This document shows positions 36,076-49,628 of a stretch of 64,000 nucleotides of DNA, one piece after another. The position numbers were made by a program, and so were the translations under genes. The notes under the pieces are model-generated. The model was not told the DNA's origin. It ran no database searches and saw nothing but the letters and a program-made list of their open reading frames with translations. The stretch comes from Acanthacorydalis orientalis (Eukaryota; Arthropoda; Insecta; Megaloptera; Corydalidae), in contig CM068315.1 of assembly GCA_034766995.1 (NCBI GenBank), positions 9,964,010 through 10,028,009 of the forward strand. The letters run 5' to 3'. Position 1 is the first letter of the stretch. Each line of letters begins with the position of its first letter.

Positions 36076-37425
36076 TTGTTATTTACATTTCTTTTCTATA
36101 TCACAGAACTGTTGTTAAAATACTAAAGAAGGAGGTAAACATAAAATATTATCCACTAGACATGAATATATTATATAAAAGATTGTTATAATTTAATAGT
36201 ATTGGTATTTGTGAATTATTTCTTGTTGTTATAATTTTTTTACACTTAACAAACATTTTTAAACAATGAAAATACATGAAAGTATTTTTTTTATGAATTA
36301 TTTTCATGAATGATTCGAATTTATTAAATTAAAAATACTAACACTTATTTAAATGGTTGGTTTAAAAAACAAATTGAAACTATTGTTCAGTAAGATTCCA
36401 ATAAATCTTGCGTTAACTCATTTCCTCTTTTATAAATGAAATCTATTTCAAGCCATAAAAAAGACTGTTCAGAAATATTTAATAAATTATTATTTATCAT
36501 TTTTAATTGCTGGTTGTAGACATTTTAATGGTAATGCCATCAACTCCATAGATAAAAGGTACAGAAAAAATTTCATTCTTCTGTCTGCAGTAATTCATTT
36601 CTTTTACTATCGGATTCAACTTTCGTTAAATTCAGGCCAATTTTGAATTCTTCAGATAAATATAGTTGAAGATGTAAAAAGTGGATGTCGGTTGTATAAG
36701 AATCGAATTCACAGATAATTTAACATGATTTGCACAGAACCATGAAAAACAGATAAACAAAAAATATCATAATAAATTAATTTAAACAAATCATATAAGA
36801 AATATCATTTATCTTCTTCTAAATATTTGTAAAAAAAATATTTGAGAATACTTATATTAAAAATAGTTTCTAAATAACAGCACATTCTATTTCAAATTTA
36901 AATACTGTTTATTTTAATTCAATTACTTCCATATAATTTTTGTATCTAAACGTTCTTATACTGAATTTTATTTTATTGAAAATTTTATATTATAAACGAT
37001 TTTTTTCTTTTGAGTGTTTTTTATTTTTATTTACAATTAACTCGGAATTTTTCAGATGCTATAATCAAACAGCCACTATTTTTTTAAATATACAGTTATT
37101 AAATTTTGAAGATATTTTTGTTTATATATTAAAAAACAGTAATATTTAACATTTTAAAAACATATTTAATATGCAAGTATTATATATATATATATATATA
37201 TATATGTTCTGTAAAATTTCAAAAAATGAATAAAAATTTTAAAAAAGCGTGTAAAGTTTTGTCTTAAATTATGATTCACGATGACTCTAGAAGTTACATG
37301 ATATTGATATAACAACTACAGTGAAGTGTGCGACTTTGTAAAACAAAAACACTGCAATATACTTGCGAGAGAAACACATTTACTAGCATTCAACAGGAAT
37401 AATGATTATGTAGACATACTACTAT

Positions 37426-37428
<3 letters not shown>
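36076..37428. other. AT-rich non-coding stretch
   Basis: No gene is seen. A TA array lies at 37182-37205. Confidence 0.6.

Positions 37429-37490
<62 letters not shown>
37429..37490. repeat. (TA)n microsatellite, uninterrupted
   Basis: 62 bp of uninterrupted TA. Confidence 0.98.
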
Positions 37491-37492
<2 letters not shown>

Positions 37493-37620
37493 GATATATT
37501 ACGATATAGAGCGAATATATGCGATACAAGCGAAGGGAGTCGGGTGTGCGAGTGAATCGAGCGGAGACGAGGCCTCTGATGTTCATATAACGTAGCAAGT
37601 AAGGGGCAGAGCCCCCTAAT
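37491..37620 (+). repeat. GC-rich tail-like block with hairpin
   Basis: GCGATACAAGCGAAGGGAG, GAATCGAGCGGAGACGAGG and CGTAGCAAGT are followed by GGGGC-AGA-GCCCC (37603-37615), a perfect 5-bp stem, and then CTAA. It resembles the tail of repeat G (7437-7490) without the preceding body. It could be a heavily truncated copy. Confidence 0.5.
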
Positions 37621-38244
37621 ACTTAGATTTTTTACTCAGATACATCTACATATGTTTATGTAATACGATGTGTGTTTTATTTATGTAAATAAAATTTATT
37701 AAAATGAAATATTCTGCTAATTACTAAATTCAAATGAATCAATTATTCACATAAAAAGCAATTCCATCACCGATATTTATAAAGAAGTGAGTTTTATATC
37801 TATCATCTTCTAAATTTACTTTACAAAATTGTTAAATACGACATTATTGTTTTTTCAATTCTTTTTTTATCATGAAAATCTTACTATTAATACACCATAC
37901 GAACGCAGACTGAAAACAAGTAGAACTTTACAAGAAAGGAAAAGAAATGAGAAAATTTATTTAAGAGAAAAGAATTGATGGTAACAGTAATTCTTCTAAG
38001 CGGCAAAATTGTTACCGACCAACCAACTGTTTTATGTAAAGTTTATAAATGGTCGTTTTTAATGAAATGTTTGTTTCTTTCATTTTCAATTAATTTTATA
38101 TTTAATTGCTGTTTTATAAAATTAGAGACAAGCTAAATAATTATACTTTTATAAGTTTATCACTGTTTATTATTACATTCAGTTCATAACTATTTTATAC
38201 GTCGTATATAATTAAGAAAATTTAATATAAGAATAATTATTACA

Positions 38245-38253
38245 AACACACAT

Positions 38254-38316
<63 letters not shown>
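38245..38316. repeat. Compound (CA)n(TA)n microsatellite
   Basis: An ACACACATACACACAC run, then about 45 bp of TA. Confidence 0.95.
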
Positions 38317-38320
<4 letters not shown>

Positions 38321-38513
38321 AAAAAATCTTATACAAAAAATAATCATGTTTTCGTAAGATTGAATAATACTTTTTTAAACATAGCTGGAAATTGATGAAT
38401 TAGAGAATTAAATTCAGGTATTAATCGGAAACTCTAGTAAATTAATATTTAATTAAAACTTTTCTTATTTATTTATAATTAAATGAAATGAAATAAAATA
38501 TAGTATTATGTAT

Positions 38514-38518
<5 letters not shown>

Positions 38519-38574
<56 letters not shown>
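38519..38574. repeat. Compound (TA)n(GA)n microsatellite
   Basis: TA followed by about 22 bp of GA. Confidence 0.95.
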
Positions 38575-38575
<1 letters not shown>

Positions 38576-38784
38576 CTGAAAATGTTTCCACAAAAATAAG
38601 GAATATAAATCTGACTACTATAATTAAAGCTTTATTATATTTTATTAATATTTAAGAGATTTTAGTTACTTTTTATAAAAAAAGATAGTGGTTTCACATA
38701 CTCAACTAAATATATTGTTATTTAAAGCCTTTAGTTTAGTACGAATTTAATTTTCTTCTAACAAATATATATTTTGAAGTACCA

Positions 38785-39275
38785 GTGGTTTCCGCCTCAT
38801 ATTTGCTACGCTCACCGACCCCCGAGGGGTTCCGCTCCCACTCGCCCCAGCTAGCTTCCCTCGCTCTCGTTAAGTGTTAACAGTTTTTAAATGAAAAATA
38901 AAAAACAAAAAAGATATTGTGTAATCAAATTTATTTTTTTATATTAAAGGAAACCGTGAAAATAGTGAAACTGAAAAGAAAGCCTATTGTAACTTATTGT
39001 AAACTTATGCTAAAATTTCTCTGTAAACGATATTCTTAACTGATTTTTGTCCTTCTGTACACTGAACCTTTACACCCTGCTTAGAGGTACATCAGGAGAG
39101 ACCAACACACTGATGATGCACAAATACTGTTTCATTGGAATCAACGAACATGACGATTCGTGAAACATCAGAAATGATCGGAAATGGAAATGTTAAACGT
39201 GTTACTTGTAGATTGTGGCGGGGGGAGGGGTGCAAAGATGTCGTCAACACCAAAAAAAAATTTTTTATTTATAAA
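38785..39275 (-). repeat. Unnamed dispersed repeat G, copy 2
   Basis: Reverse complement of the family at 7010-7500. On the - strand it starts in a poly-T run, passes CACGAATCGTCATGTTCGTT and TGTTGGTCTCTC, and ends with a GC-rich tail (38785-38875: AGCGAGGGAAGCTAGCTGGG, GAGCGGAACCCCTCGGGGGT). The tail differs from copy 1 in sequence but shares the composition and AGCGA motif. A short - strand frame (RIVMFVDSNETVF) parallels copy 1. Confidence 0.7.
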
Positions 39276-39461
39276 AAATTTCTGTTATAGAATTATTTTT
39301 ATATATATAAAAATAATTTCAATAAATAAAATTCCGAAATTAAGTTAGAAATTCAAATTATATATCATTTTATTTCTTTATAACAAAAGTTCATTCTAGC
39401 ATAAGTTATTTTATAATAAAAAAATGTACAAACTGTAATTCCAATGATTATTTTTTGTATA

Positions 39462-40658
39462 CCAGTAGTCAAGTTTATTTAAGGAGAGCTGCGAGACGGT
39501 ATAAAATGACCCTCTTTCGAGAGGGCCATTGATATCAACCGCTAAAGAACATATTCAAAAAGTGATTGGATCCAGAACTGTCGGTTGTTTGTGTGTGAGA
39601 TTGCTGATGATGTATGTATACCGTATGAATCTTGCTAAGTATCTAGCTAGATACTTTGCACTTGAAATGTGTCGCAGCGAGACTTATACCAAGAAATCTA
39701 AATCTGAAGAAAAAATAGTGTCGCAAAGATGATATCTTAAATATCTAAGGATCTCACATTAAAAAAAAACATATCACAACTCAAGATGAAACTTAAGTGA
39801 AACAAAGCAGAAATCTTCCGAAGGAAGTAGTAAAGGCGAACCGAAACTAAAACTGTTCTCTTGACTGTTTTCTTTGATTATCATGGCGCGATCGACAAAG
39901 AATTTTCTCCAAAGGTTCAAACAGTCAATCAGAGGTATTTCTTAGGTGCCATGAAACCTTTGCTTGAAGAGATCCGTAGGAATTCACCGAAATTGTATAC
40001 AAACAACGCATGGAATTTACATCACGATGATGCGCTGGCCAAACTTTATTTGCGATTATTTGGCCAAAAATTCGACCATCATCATCTCGCAAACGCCTTA
40101 TTCGCCTGACCAAGTCAATGAATGGCGGATCAGGGGGGGGGATTCTGAAAAGTCGCTTGGGAAAGCAAAAGGGATGAGTGAAAGGGGTTTCATTGAAGAT
40201 CTCGAAAATAATAATTGTTGTTGACTCATACACATATTTTTTAATGTGAAAAATACAAGTTTTAAATCGTAATAAATTATATAAAGGATTTTATTTGATT
40301 AGGATTTGATTTTTTCTATTACTATCTCAAAAATGTACCTACTTGAAAGACCCCATATAGTTTTACGACCCAAGTCCGTCACTGAAGCCACGTATGACTC
40401 TATGCTATTTCCCAAACTAAAATTGTCGCTGCGAGGATGCCGTTTTGATTCAGGTGAAGCCATTAAGAAAAATTCGCTGCATGAGTTGAAGGGCATTCCA
40501 TCAATCGACTACAAATGATGTATCGAAGATTGGTTGGAGCGTTGGAATTAGACTATTACAAGAGTTAAGGAATACTTTGAAGTTAATAAAATAAATTTTG
40601 ATGAATAATCGAATAGTTTAAGTTTTATTTGAAACTTTCTTCAAATTTTTAATCAAGG
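39462..40658 (+). mobile_element. Mariner remnant, CCAG-terminus family, copy 1 (with ~290 bp insertion)
   Basis: Ends CCAGTAGTCAAGTTT and, inverted, CCTTGATTAAAAATTT, flanked by TA at 39460-39461 and 40659-40660. The + strand reads VFFDYHGAIDKEFSPKVQTV, then LYTNNAWNLHHDDALAKLYL with the second catalytic Asp, and after a frameshift SQTPYSPDQ. About 290 bp of unrelated sequence (40110-40400) then interrupts the gene before it resumes at FPKLKLSLRGCRFDSGEAIK and CIEDWLERWN. The region of the first catalytic Asp is not recognisable. The same family occurs at 53641-54894. The copy is dead, with many stops. A (TA)n array starts at the right end. Confidence 0.87.
40110..40400. other. Insertion within the mariner
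   Basis: Sequence absent from the sister copy at 53641-54894. It starts near an unusual nine-G run (40132-40140). It has no recognised element ends and no clear target-site duplication. Confidence 0.6.
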
Positions 40659-40660
40659 TA

Positions 40661-41269
40661 TATATATATATATATATATATATGATAAAATTAAGACTAC
40701 TGATTAAATAATTTTTAATAGTGATAATTTATTATAATTTTCTAACCATATATTATTATTTTAAAAACATAAACACAAATTTTAAAGTTTGTTTTCTTCA
40801 AATGGAAAAATGTTTATTAAAATTATTAATTATTTAAGATTAAATACAAACTGTGTTGATAATTAATAAGTTGATATATAGCCTTGAAACAAAAATGTTA
40901 TATTTAAACGATTTTATAAAGTAATATAAAAAAAAATCGATTCGCAAAAAACATTAAGGTATCAAAAATTATTAATAATTAAGTTTGTATTCTTATTACA
41001 GTATATTTAATTAATTTCATACATATTTGAAAAAATATTTAATACGATCGAAATATATTACTGTTTATCACAAGATATTAATATAATTTTTTAAACATGA
41101 CATTTTTTCGTCATTAATAAATATTTTTTTCAGCTTTATTTTTATCAGTTTGTGTAATTTTCAAGATCTATAATCTGTTTGCTTATTTTTTTTAATTACA
41201 ATTTGAAGAAAACTTATGGTTAAAAAACTCTTATGTACAAAATAGTCTAATTTTCATACATAAATTTTC
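40661..41269. other. AT-rich non-coding stretch
   Basis: No gene is seen. A TA array begins at the mariner end (40659-40683). Confidence 0.6.
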
Positions 41270-41830
41270 TACTTCGAAACAAAACCGACACGTGACTACC
41301 GCGTGCAGACATACTGTTCTTTGGCCACAAAATACATTATGAGAGTGATTAGACGCCGGCGTCGTACGCAGCGAGATTCCGCGAAAAGCGTTATCTTATT
41401 TATTTCCGTTGACATAGTACGAACATTTAAGCAACAATATCGCACACATAATTGCATATCTGCTGCATGTTGGCTTGTATAAATGTTACATTAATTCATG
41501 CAAGCTATAGCAGTGTAGTGTTTACTGATAGGGCGCCCACGGGACTAACTCTAAGTTTATGGTATTAATATGAATAAGATTGCTCCCATAGCATCCATTA
41601 TGAATAAAATTATTGTTGTGAAATAGGCAGAGAATGAGCGAGTCGAGCATAAGTTAATTTCGAAATTAATTCTAAATATAAGTCATTCGTTCACGTGACT
41701 GCGTTAAACAAGCAATTTAAAGTTCGCCGCCACGCGTTTCTTTCGTTTATTAATTTGCCTTTATTTTGTTGTGGGAGTCGTTAAAATTAATAAATGCTTC
41801 GCATGTCTCAGACAAGATTCGACGTTAGAA
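41270..41830. promoter_or_regulatory. GC-richer, CpG-rich island
   Basis: About 560 bp of unique sequence with CpG-rich patches (GACGCCGGCGTCGTACGCAG, GTTCGCCGCCACGCG), two CACGTGAC E-box sites (about 41289 and 41693), and homeodomain-like AATTAATTC and TTAATTTCGAAATTAA. No long open frame. It is a candidate conserved enhancer-type element. Confidence 0.42.
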
Positions 41831-42357
41831 TTTATATATATATATATAAATAATTCTTCATCATATGTACATTAACATGTATGATCTAAATAGTTAGAAA
41901 AGCTTACATTTTATAAGCTTTTCTAATAAATATGTTGTTTAATTAATTACTATTTAGTTATAAAAATAACTAAAAATTTTATAAAATAAAAAACATTAAT
42001 ATTTAACAAATCATTTTTCTTTCCTGCAAACCAGATAATAACTTTAGACCAAAATATTAAATAAATAATAAATAACTATTTTTTATTCTTGTTTAAGCAC
42101 AATTTTACAAGTTACAATTATTTCAGTACCTTATCACTTAATATAATGGAATTATACTAGGAGATTCCTAGAGAATGAATAATAGTTAAAGCTGATCAAC
42201 TGTATTTTATTTAGAATAAATGTTATGTTGGTTTATGAGGGAGAGAAGAATTAATTCATGAATGTGAATTTAGTTCCAGTAATTAAAACTACATGACTTA
42301 TTACGGTTGTCTGATCTTAATAATTGAATGCACACTCATACTCACACGTATGTATAT

Positions 42358-42360
42358 TTA

Positions 42361-42410
<50 letters not shown>

Positions 42411-42424
42411 TAGATAGATAGATA
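42358..42424. repeat. Compound (TA)n(GATA)n microsatellite
   Basis: About 50 bp of TA, then four GATA units. Confidence 0.95.
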
Positions 42425-43381
42425 TACAGATAGATAAATATATGTTTATAATAAAGGGCATGTCTGTGCGTGCATATAAACTTTATTTTTTACAGTAAAT
42501 ATTCAATTAAAATTATAAAAAAATTAAATGGCATATAAATGCTTAAATAATTATCCATAAATGATGCAATTAAAATAATTTTTAAAATTAAGTAGTTATA
42601 ACATCGAAATAATTGCGATAAATCAAAATTCAAATAATTTATATAAATTAGTTTCAAAATTATTTTGTTCATTAAAATATCTCTTCATTATCGCTATTTT
42701 AAAAGAGTACTAAATAATACACGTTTTTTTGTATAAAATAAGGAATAGAATAAAATAAAAGTAATAATATTTTTTAAATAATAAGCAGGAAAAACTATCT
42801 TATTAACAAAATATTTAAAAAAAGTACGTGAAAATTCAATAATATGTGAAAATTATGTTAATTTACTATCTTTGTTTAAAGAATAACATTAGCATTAAAA
42901 TTAACTATTTACGATAATACCTTATAATAAAAAAATACTGCCTTTTTCATTTTCCATACAATAGACAATTGTCGTATTCAAATTCTATTTCTGGTATAAC
43001 TCTACGAATCACCACAATCTAGTCGTTGAACTATTTTGATCTTTTATATTTTAAATAATTAATTACGTTAATATAATTAATTATTTTTAAATAGTAAACC
43101 AATAAAATTAGAAGCTACAAGTTTGAATATAATTTTATTATAATTAAAATTAATTTTTAGATCGTGTCTTTGTTGCAAAAATATACTTTTTTGTGTTATA
43201 GAAATACTTTGTTCAGATAATTATATTATATAGTATTGTATTAAACAAATAAATAAATTTCTATTTATTGAGAAATGAAAAATATTAAAAAATTGACAAG
43301 TTATTTTGAATACAAATCGTTTACAATACTTGCTACCTATTTATAGTTAGTTTCAGATTGTTAATTTCTGTTTATAATTAT

Positions 43382-43385
<4 letters not shown>

Positions 43386-43447
<62 letters not shown>

Positions 43448-43470
43448 CATTTTTTATTAAAAACAAAATT

Positions 43471-43506
<36 letters not shown>
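43386..43506. repeat. Paired TA arrays
   Basis: Two TA blocks (about 43386-43450 and 43474-43506) around a short spacer. Confidence 0.95.
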
Positions 43507-43510
<4 letters not shown>

Positions 43511-43740
43511 TATGAGCGTGCATGTGTGAAAAGGCATATAAATATTTTTGCTATAACTGTCATTTTTCATTTTATTAAAAATGAAAAACGACTGAAGCTA
43601 TCCTCTCACTAGGGGTTCGAGCATCGGTTCGGCTTTTTGATCAGGTAAAAAATAAAATTGACAAAAATTCATCGACAATCAAAAGATTGACGATGAAAAG
43701 CGCAGAAACTGTCAATATACATAACAAATGATTAATAAAT

Positions 43741-43743
<3 letters not shown>

Positions 43744-43798
<55 letters not shown>
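43744..43798. repeat. (TA)n microsatellite
   Basis: About 54 bp of TA. Confidence 0.95.
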
Positions 43799-43799
<1 letters not shown>

Positions 43800-44524
43800 A
43801 TGCCATTACTATGTTATTAATGTTACAAATTTATTTAATTTATTTTTTCAATCTCTTCATAATCAATTTATGTTTTTGAACAATTGCCATAGAATAAACT
43901 ATTAAATTGGAGATTTACAAATTGAAATTATTCCAGAAACTACACACATGACTTGGCGTTTTCTAATGTTTATGTATAGAATAATAAAATTGAATATATG
44001 ATAACGATATATATATATATATATATATATTTAAATAAATGCATAAAACTTTTTCATATAATCATGTATCAAATTAAACTTTGGCTAGTTTTGAAATTTC
44101 TACCTAACTGAAATGAACATAAGTCCATTACGAATTTCATTCCTACAGTTTTTATTTCAACAGAGACTCGTTAAAAATGTAATATTATTTTGATGACATA
44201 TTCGAATAGTTTTGTTTATTCTTCTCTATTTTTAAGATATATTAATCTACCTATTAATCTATATCTAACCTTATCTAATCTATTAATCTACTCTCACACA
44301 CGCATGCATATATATATATATATATTAAAATTTTCAACTTCTATGTATTAACTTTTTACTTAATTTAGTATTCTTTTACATCTTCTAAAATTTATAGTTA
44401 ATTTCGGTAGAGAACGATAGCGACGAAAAGATTTTAATTTTTTGTTAGAAATTTTAATGGATATGAAAACGAGTTTTTTTGTGGAAATGAAAACACAATT
44501 GCTAAATTTGACTTTGTAATTGAG

Positions 44525-44555
<31 letters not shown>

Positions 44556-44977
44556 TTAGGATATAATTTTACTTTCATTGTTGTAAATCAACTTATCTAA
44601 AGAAACAGTTTTAAAGTTTGATTGAAACTTGAAAGATTTTAAAACGAACTTAATTTATAATCAATTATTGCACAGACATCACTGTCATTCAGTTGTTTGA
44701 AAAATTCATATTAAATTGATATTGAAGTTTTCTTGTCGAGTTTTTTATTTAACTTTTTTATTGCTTCTTTATTTTTCATTTTCGTTTACATGCTTTTCAA
44801 GTAATTCTCAAATTTAATAAGTTAGACATGGTTTTTCTTTGTCAGTAGTTTAATTTTATCTGGTTACAAACTTGAATTTCGTTTAAGTTTTATAAATATT
44901 TCTTCATCAATTGTTCATTTTTATCATCTGTTAACTTCAACTGTCGTCAGTAATTTACAATCTATTTATTTAACTGG

Positions 44978-44978
<1 letters not shown>

Positions 44979-45035
<57 letters not shown>
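44979..45035. repeat. (TA)n microsatellite
   Basis: About 56 bp of TA. Confidence 0.95.
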
Positions 45036-45038
<3 letters not shown>

Positions 45039-46089
45039 ACTATTTCAGTTGCACATATTGTTTAATAGTTCCTTATCGTGTTAAAAATGTTGTATTTTTA
45101 TATTTTTGAATATATATATATATATATATAGTTTTTTAAGTTATATAAAAAGTAGAAAGTATGTTTTTTTGGCCATAAAAAATAGTACATGTTTTCAAAA
45201 AACAATTCGTTCTTATTATCTGCATATTCTGGACGTGCTGAATTCTAATCGTATGAACATTAGGTTGATTTCGCTGTAAATATAAATATTTCGTTTAGCG
45301 GAAACTTCACTTAGATATCAATGCGTATTTCCTAATACAATATGCATATTAGAAGTTCCTTTAGAATTGAATTATGGTATGTATTAGTTCCAAATATTCA
45401 TTTTAAATAGTCAAAGAAACGAAATATAACAATAGAATGAGATTTTCAAACTTGGCAGAGGATTAAAACATTAGTATCTGGAGAATAATAGTTTGTGTAT
45501 GTATTCCATACTTATTGCCGAGAAAAAATGTTATTCAATTCGTATAAAGAAATCCATTTTGTAGGACTTCAAATAATGAAATTTATTTGCGTTTCAAGTT
45601 TTAATATTTTTAATTGTATAATTTCATTTACTTCATACTATGTACTGCGTATAATGAACTAAAAGTGTGAAATATACAATAATCTGGTTCAAAAAATAAA
45701 CATCGAATTTTTATATATTTACAAATATACAAATAATATTTTAAACAAAAACCATTTTAAAGGATCCGCTGTTAAAGGTTTATTAAAAAAGTTAGCATTT
45801 TCAAAATGTAAAACTGGAAACTGTATGTTTTAAAACTGCAAACTAAATTAGGATTCCTGAATACAGCATTCTTTACCATAATTATGTAACTTTCTCTTGA
45901 ATGTGAAATCATTGGCCTGTAATAAATACTTCAGACGTTACAAAGATATAAATAATGCAAAGACAACTAGACGCTCGTATTTTAAAATGCAATCTAAAGA
46001 ATATTTTTTTAAGAAATAGTATAAAATTCTTAAGTGTTATTGTACTGTGGATCACTTCTTACATTTTTCACATTCATTTTAGAAATATA

Positions 46090-46219
<130 letters not shown>

Positions 46220-46781
46220 CCCCTTGACATACAAAGATGTCACTGATATGTCATGTATTTCTTATGTCATTGTAAACATTGACGTCTGAGACACATACAC
46301 ATTTAATTTGCTTTAGTGCAGTTACAAAACAAAAATTAAAAAGAAATAATTATATAAATTCAGTGTTAAAATGTGAACCATAGAAACGAATCCTGAAACA
46401 TGTTTGATTTGAATTTGTACATTCGAGTGAGAGCACATTTCCTAAAAATATACCTTCTACTGGTAAAAAGCAACATCCTGCAAAGAGATTTCACGTGTGA
46501 TCAAAGAATAATATAAGAAGCGAAACGACTTGTCAGTGTAAAAAATGTCAAATACCTCTACATTAACCAGAATGTTTCAAAAAGTTTCATACTCTACACG
46601 ACTATTAAGTTATTATATATATTATTTGATTATTCTTTATTAAATTTAATTTTTAGTATTTAATTATAATATTTATCAGTGTATAAATATTATTGTTTTG
46701 TTAAGCTTACAGAAATATTAAACTGAAAAATAAAGTGTTTTTTGGTCATATAGAAGTTCAATTAATTCGTATATTAAGGGG
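46220..46781 (+). mobile_element. piggyBac remnant, internally deleted, C-terminal zinc finger kept
   Basis: The left flank is TTAA (46216-46219), and the left end reads CCCCTTGACATACAAAGATG. The right end is inverted and related (CCCCTTAATATACGAAT), followed by TTAG where TTAA is expected. These are piggyBac hallmarks. The + strand encodes the transposase's C-terminal cysteine-rich domain in one frame (about 46465-46605): PAKRFHV, a stop where a Cys codon is expected (TGT to TGA), IRSETTCQCKKCQIPLH, a stop, then PECFKKFHTLHDY. The CxC-xx-C and C..FH..H pattern matches the family's terminal zinc-binding domain. The catalytic DDD core is deleted, leaving 562 bp, so the copy is dead. Confidence 0.88.
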
Positions 46782-46785
46782 TTAG

Positions 46786-48179
46786 TAATTGAAATATGCA
46801 TATATAATTTTATTATATAAATATTCAATTTGATTTTTTTAAACGTACTTTAAATATGTATAAATATATTTTAAGCATCAAATAATGTGTAATATCCATA
46901 CACAAGCTATTATTATTTAAAAGAAACATATTCACTATTTTAAGTAGTAATTAAAAAAAATAATAGAAAACATATTAAAAAATTATTTTTATGAAAAAAT
47001 TCAGTGTAAAACAATTAATCTCAAAATGATGTCACAAATACAATAGATTTATCGACACTGATTAAATTTACTTTTAGGAATAACTTTTATTCATCGTGAA
47101 AACAACAAAAAAATATTTAAAAGAACACTCTAATGAAATGTTTATACTTTAGCGTTCTAAAAATAATGACAATCTAAATTCACATAAGTACAATAAAAAT
47201 AATTAATAATTATTTGTTAAACATTTTTGATCAGAGAAAAATCTTGTGGGTTGTAGAGTTAAACAAAATTCATTCTTGAAAATAGCTTACATTTTTTATA
47301 AAAGTAAATCTATAAATTTAAAAGTCTAGTACTGAATAAAATATTCAATGAATCGTTAGTAATATGACAATTTTATATTACATTTTTTTTATTATTCAAT
47401 TCGAATCAATAAAATTTTTATCACAATATATTAAAATATATTTTATTTTATCAATATGATGCATAGTTATTTTTTTACTTACATAATAATCAAATTAATT
47501 TATATGACGTGAACATATTAAAAAATTACCTATTCAAATAATTTCATTTTACTAAATTAACAAATGTCTTTTTAAATACATTTAAAAATTAAATAAACAT
47601 GTTTAAATATCAATACTTTTACTGTAAAATAAAAATAATTTAAAATTATTTCTGCATTAACTATCTTGATGAATTTATAGTGTGTATTATTTACAGATAA
47701 ATCATAAAATATATCGTTACGTTAAAAATATTATTTATTTTTTATAGTTTCTTTTTGTACTAAAAATAGAGAGAAATTCATTATGTTTTACTTAATTCCA
47801 AAGGCGGGAAAATATAAATTATATAACAATTAATTTAAAATAATTTAGGAAAATAGTGTATTAATTGCCAATTTATTCGCCGTACTACAACATTTGAGTA
47901 ATTTGAAATAATGTTAAAAAATATAAATTGAATCTTATTATAAAAATAATATAATAAATAATTAATATCTAAACATTCTTATAACATAACAATTGTTTAA
48001 TATTGTCGAGTTTAGTTGAAGTATAGGATGACATAGATGAAAGAGCGTTGACTAGATTTAAAAAGAGTTTACAATAAATGAATGTAAGTCTAGAACATAC
48101 TACTAGTAGATAAGACGTGAACAAAATGATTTATGATTCGTCTTAGACAATAAAAGCATGCAGAAAGTTCTGATTTCTA
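46786..48179. other. AT-rich non-coding stretch
   Basis: No gene is seen and there are no large arrays. Confidence 0.6.
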
Positions 48180-48480
48180 TTCCAAGTTTTTAATGATAGT
48201 TTTAGGCACGTTCTGTAATTTACATTTTCCGTGCATGTGTATCGGACAGATCTATCGCAAATACTCCGACACGCAATATCCGCATCGAACGTATTTTTTC
48301 CATAACGTTTTATTAATACTTTTGTGTCCTGTACGCGTTGCTTTTGCTTTACAATACTTGAAAAATCAAAGGATTTCATTCCTGACGGGCTAGTGAAGTT
48401 GAAAGCTTTTCAAATATAAAAAAAATCGTAGGATTTTTTCGCTCGTTCGTTCGTATATTCGTTTGCATTTCCATTAAGAC
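48180..48480. promoter_or_regulatory. GC-richer island
   Basis: About 300 bp of unique sequence with scattered CpG. Open frames of 66 and 78 codons overlap on opposite strands without recognised domains. A candidate conserved non-coding segment. Confidence 0.3.
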
Positions 48481-48657
48481 CGTGATTTTGTCATTTTCTT
48501 ATAAGCTAATGGTTTTCTGTATTGCTTAACTTGAAAATATCAAATATTTCCCGTTTTTTTTCTTTTTGCGCATTAAAATTGACTTGACATTTTTTGGTTG
48601 AATGGAAATCAATAAATTGTAATACTGTAGCATACACACATTTATAAAAATACGCAC

Positions 48658-48695
<38 letters not shown>

Positions 48696-49620
48696 AGATA
48701 TATAGATAGATAGATGAATATTTTAATTTATTGATTTTTTTCTGAAAACAAAAATCATTATTTATTGATTCGAAATCGATTATTAAAATATTCAGTATTT
48801 TAATATCATTACAGTTTTTATTATAAATTAACTTTTATATTTTTATTGATATTAAACTTGTGATGTGATTAGTCTCTTCCACATTTGTTTATAAACAAGA
48901 TTAATTATGTATGTTAAAGGGTTTAATAATTGAAAGGTGAATTCAAGTATCGCGTAGTTATCAAGATGTGTTTAAATACAGGAAATATTCATCAATACTT
49001 TGTTGACACAAAGTATTCAACAATGCGTTATTCCATAATGAACATATCAACTATATTAATAATGTGCATTATATATATATATATATATATATATGTATCT
49101 ATGTAAATACGTATACACACACACATATAGATACACATATGTTTGTATCATTACCTCTTGCTTATATACCATTTATTTTACTTCAGGCGTATAGATTAAT
49201 GTAGTGTTTCTTCGAAATGGATCAAAAGTAAAACAGAGTAAGAAAACGAATTTATAAACGTCGAGGGTTGTTTCGATTCACAGATATTATTACAAATATT
49301 AAAATAAATAGAATCTTGGAATAAAACCAATAATACTGAATCTAATTTTTAACGTTAATATAGTAGTTGACATAATTGTTTTTTAGCTAGTTTGATTTGA
49401 CATTTTTGTTTTTATCCATATTGTTAGTTAATACTACAATTAATTATAATTATGCTCATTATATTTTTTTACAAGTATACATGTCAAATACTGTGTGTTG
49501 TTATTTGATATGTATGTCTTTTATTCTAATAGATATTTTAATCACAAATGAATAATACTGCAATATAGATAAGACTGATTTTCTCGAAAGAATGGATCAA
49601 TGTTTCGAATAAAAATAATA
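48481..49620. other. AT-rich non-coding stretch
   Basis: No gene is seen. A TA/GATA array lies at 48662-48715 and TA at 49073-49094. Confidence 0.6.
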
Positions 49621-49628
49621 AGACAAAT

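Larger units (their letters stand above)
37621..38784. other. AT-rich non-coding stretch
   Basis: No gene is seen. Two compound microsatellites are listed separately. Confidence 0.6.
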
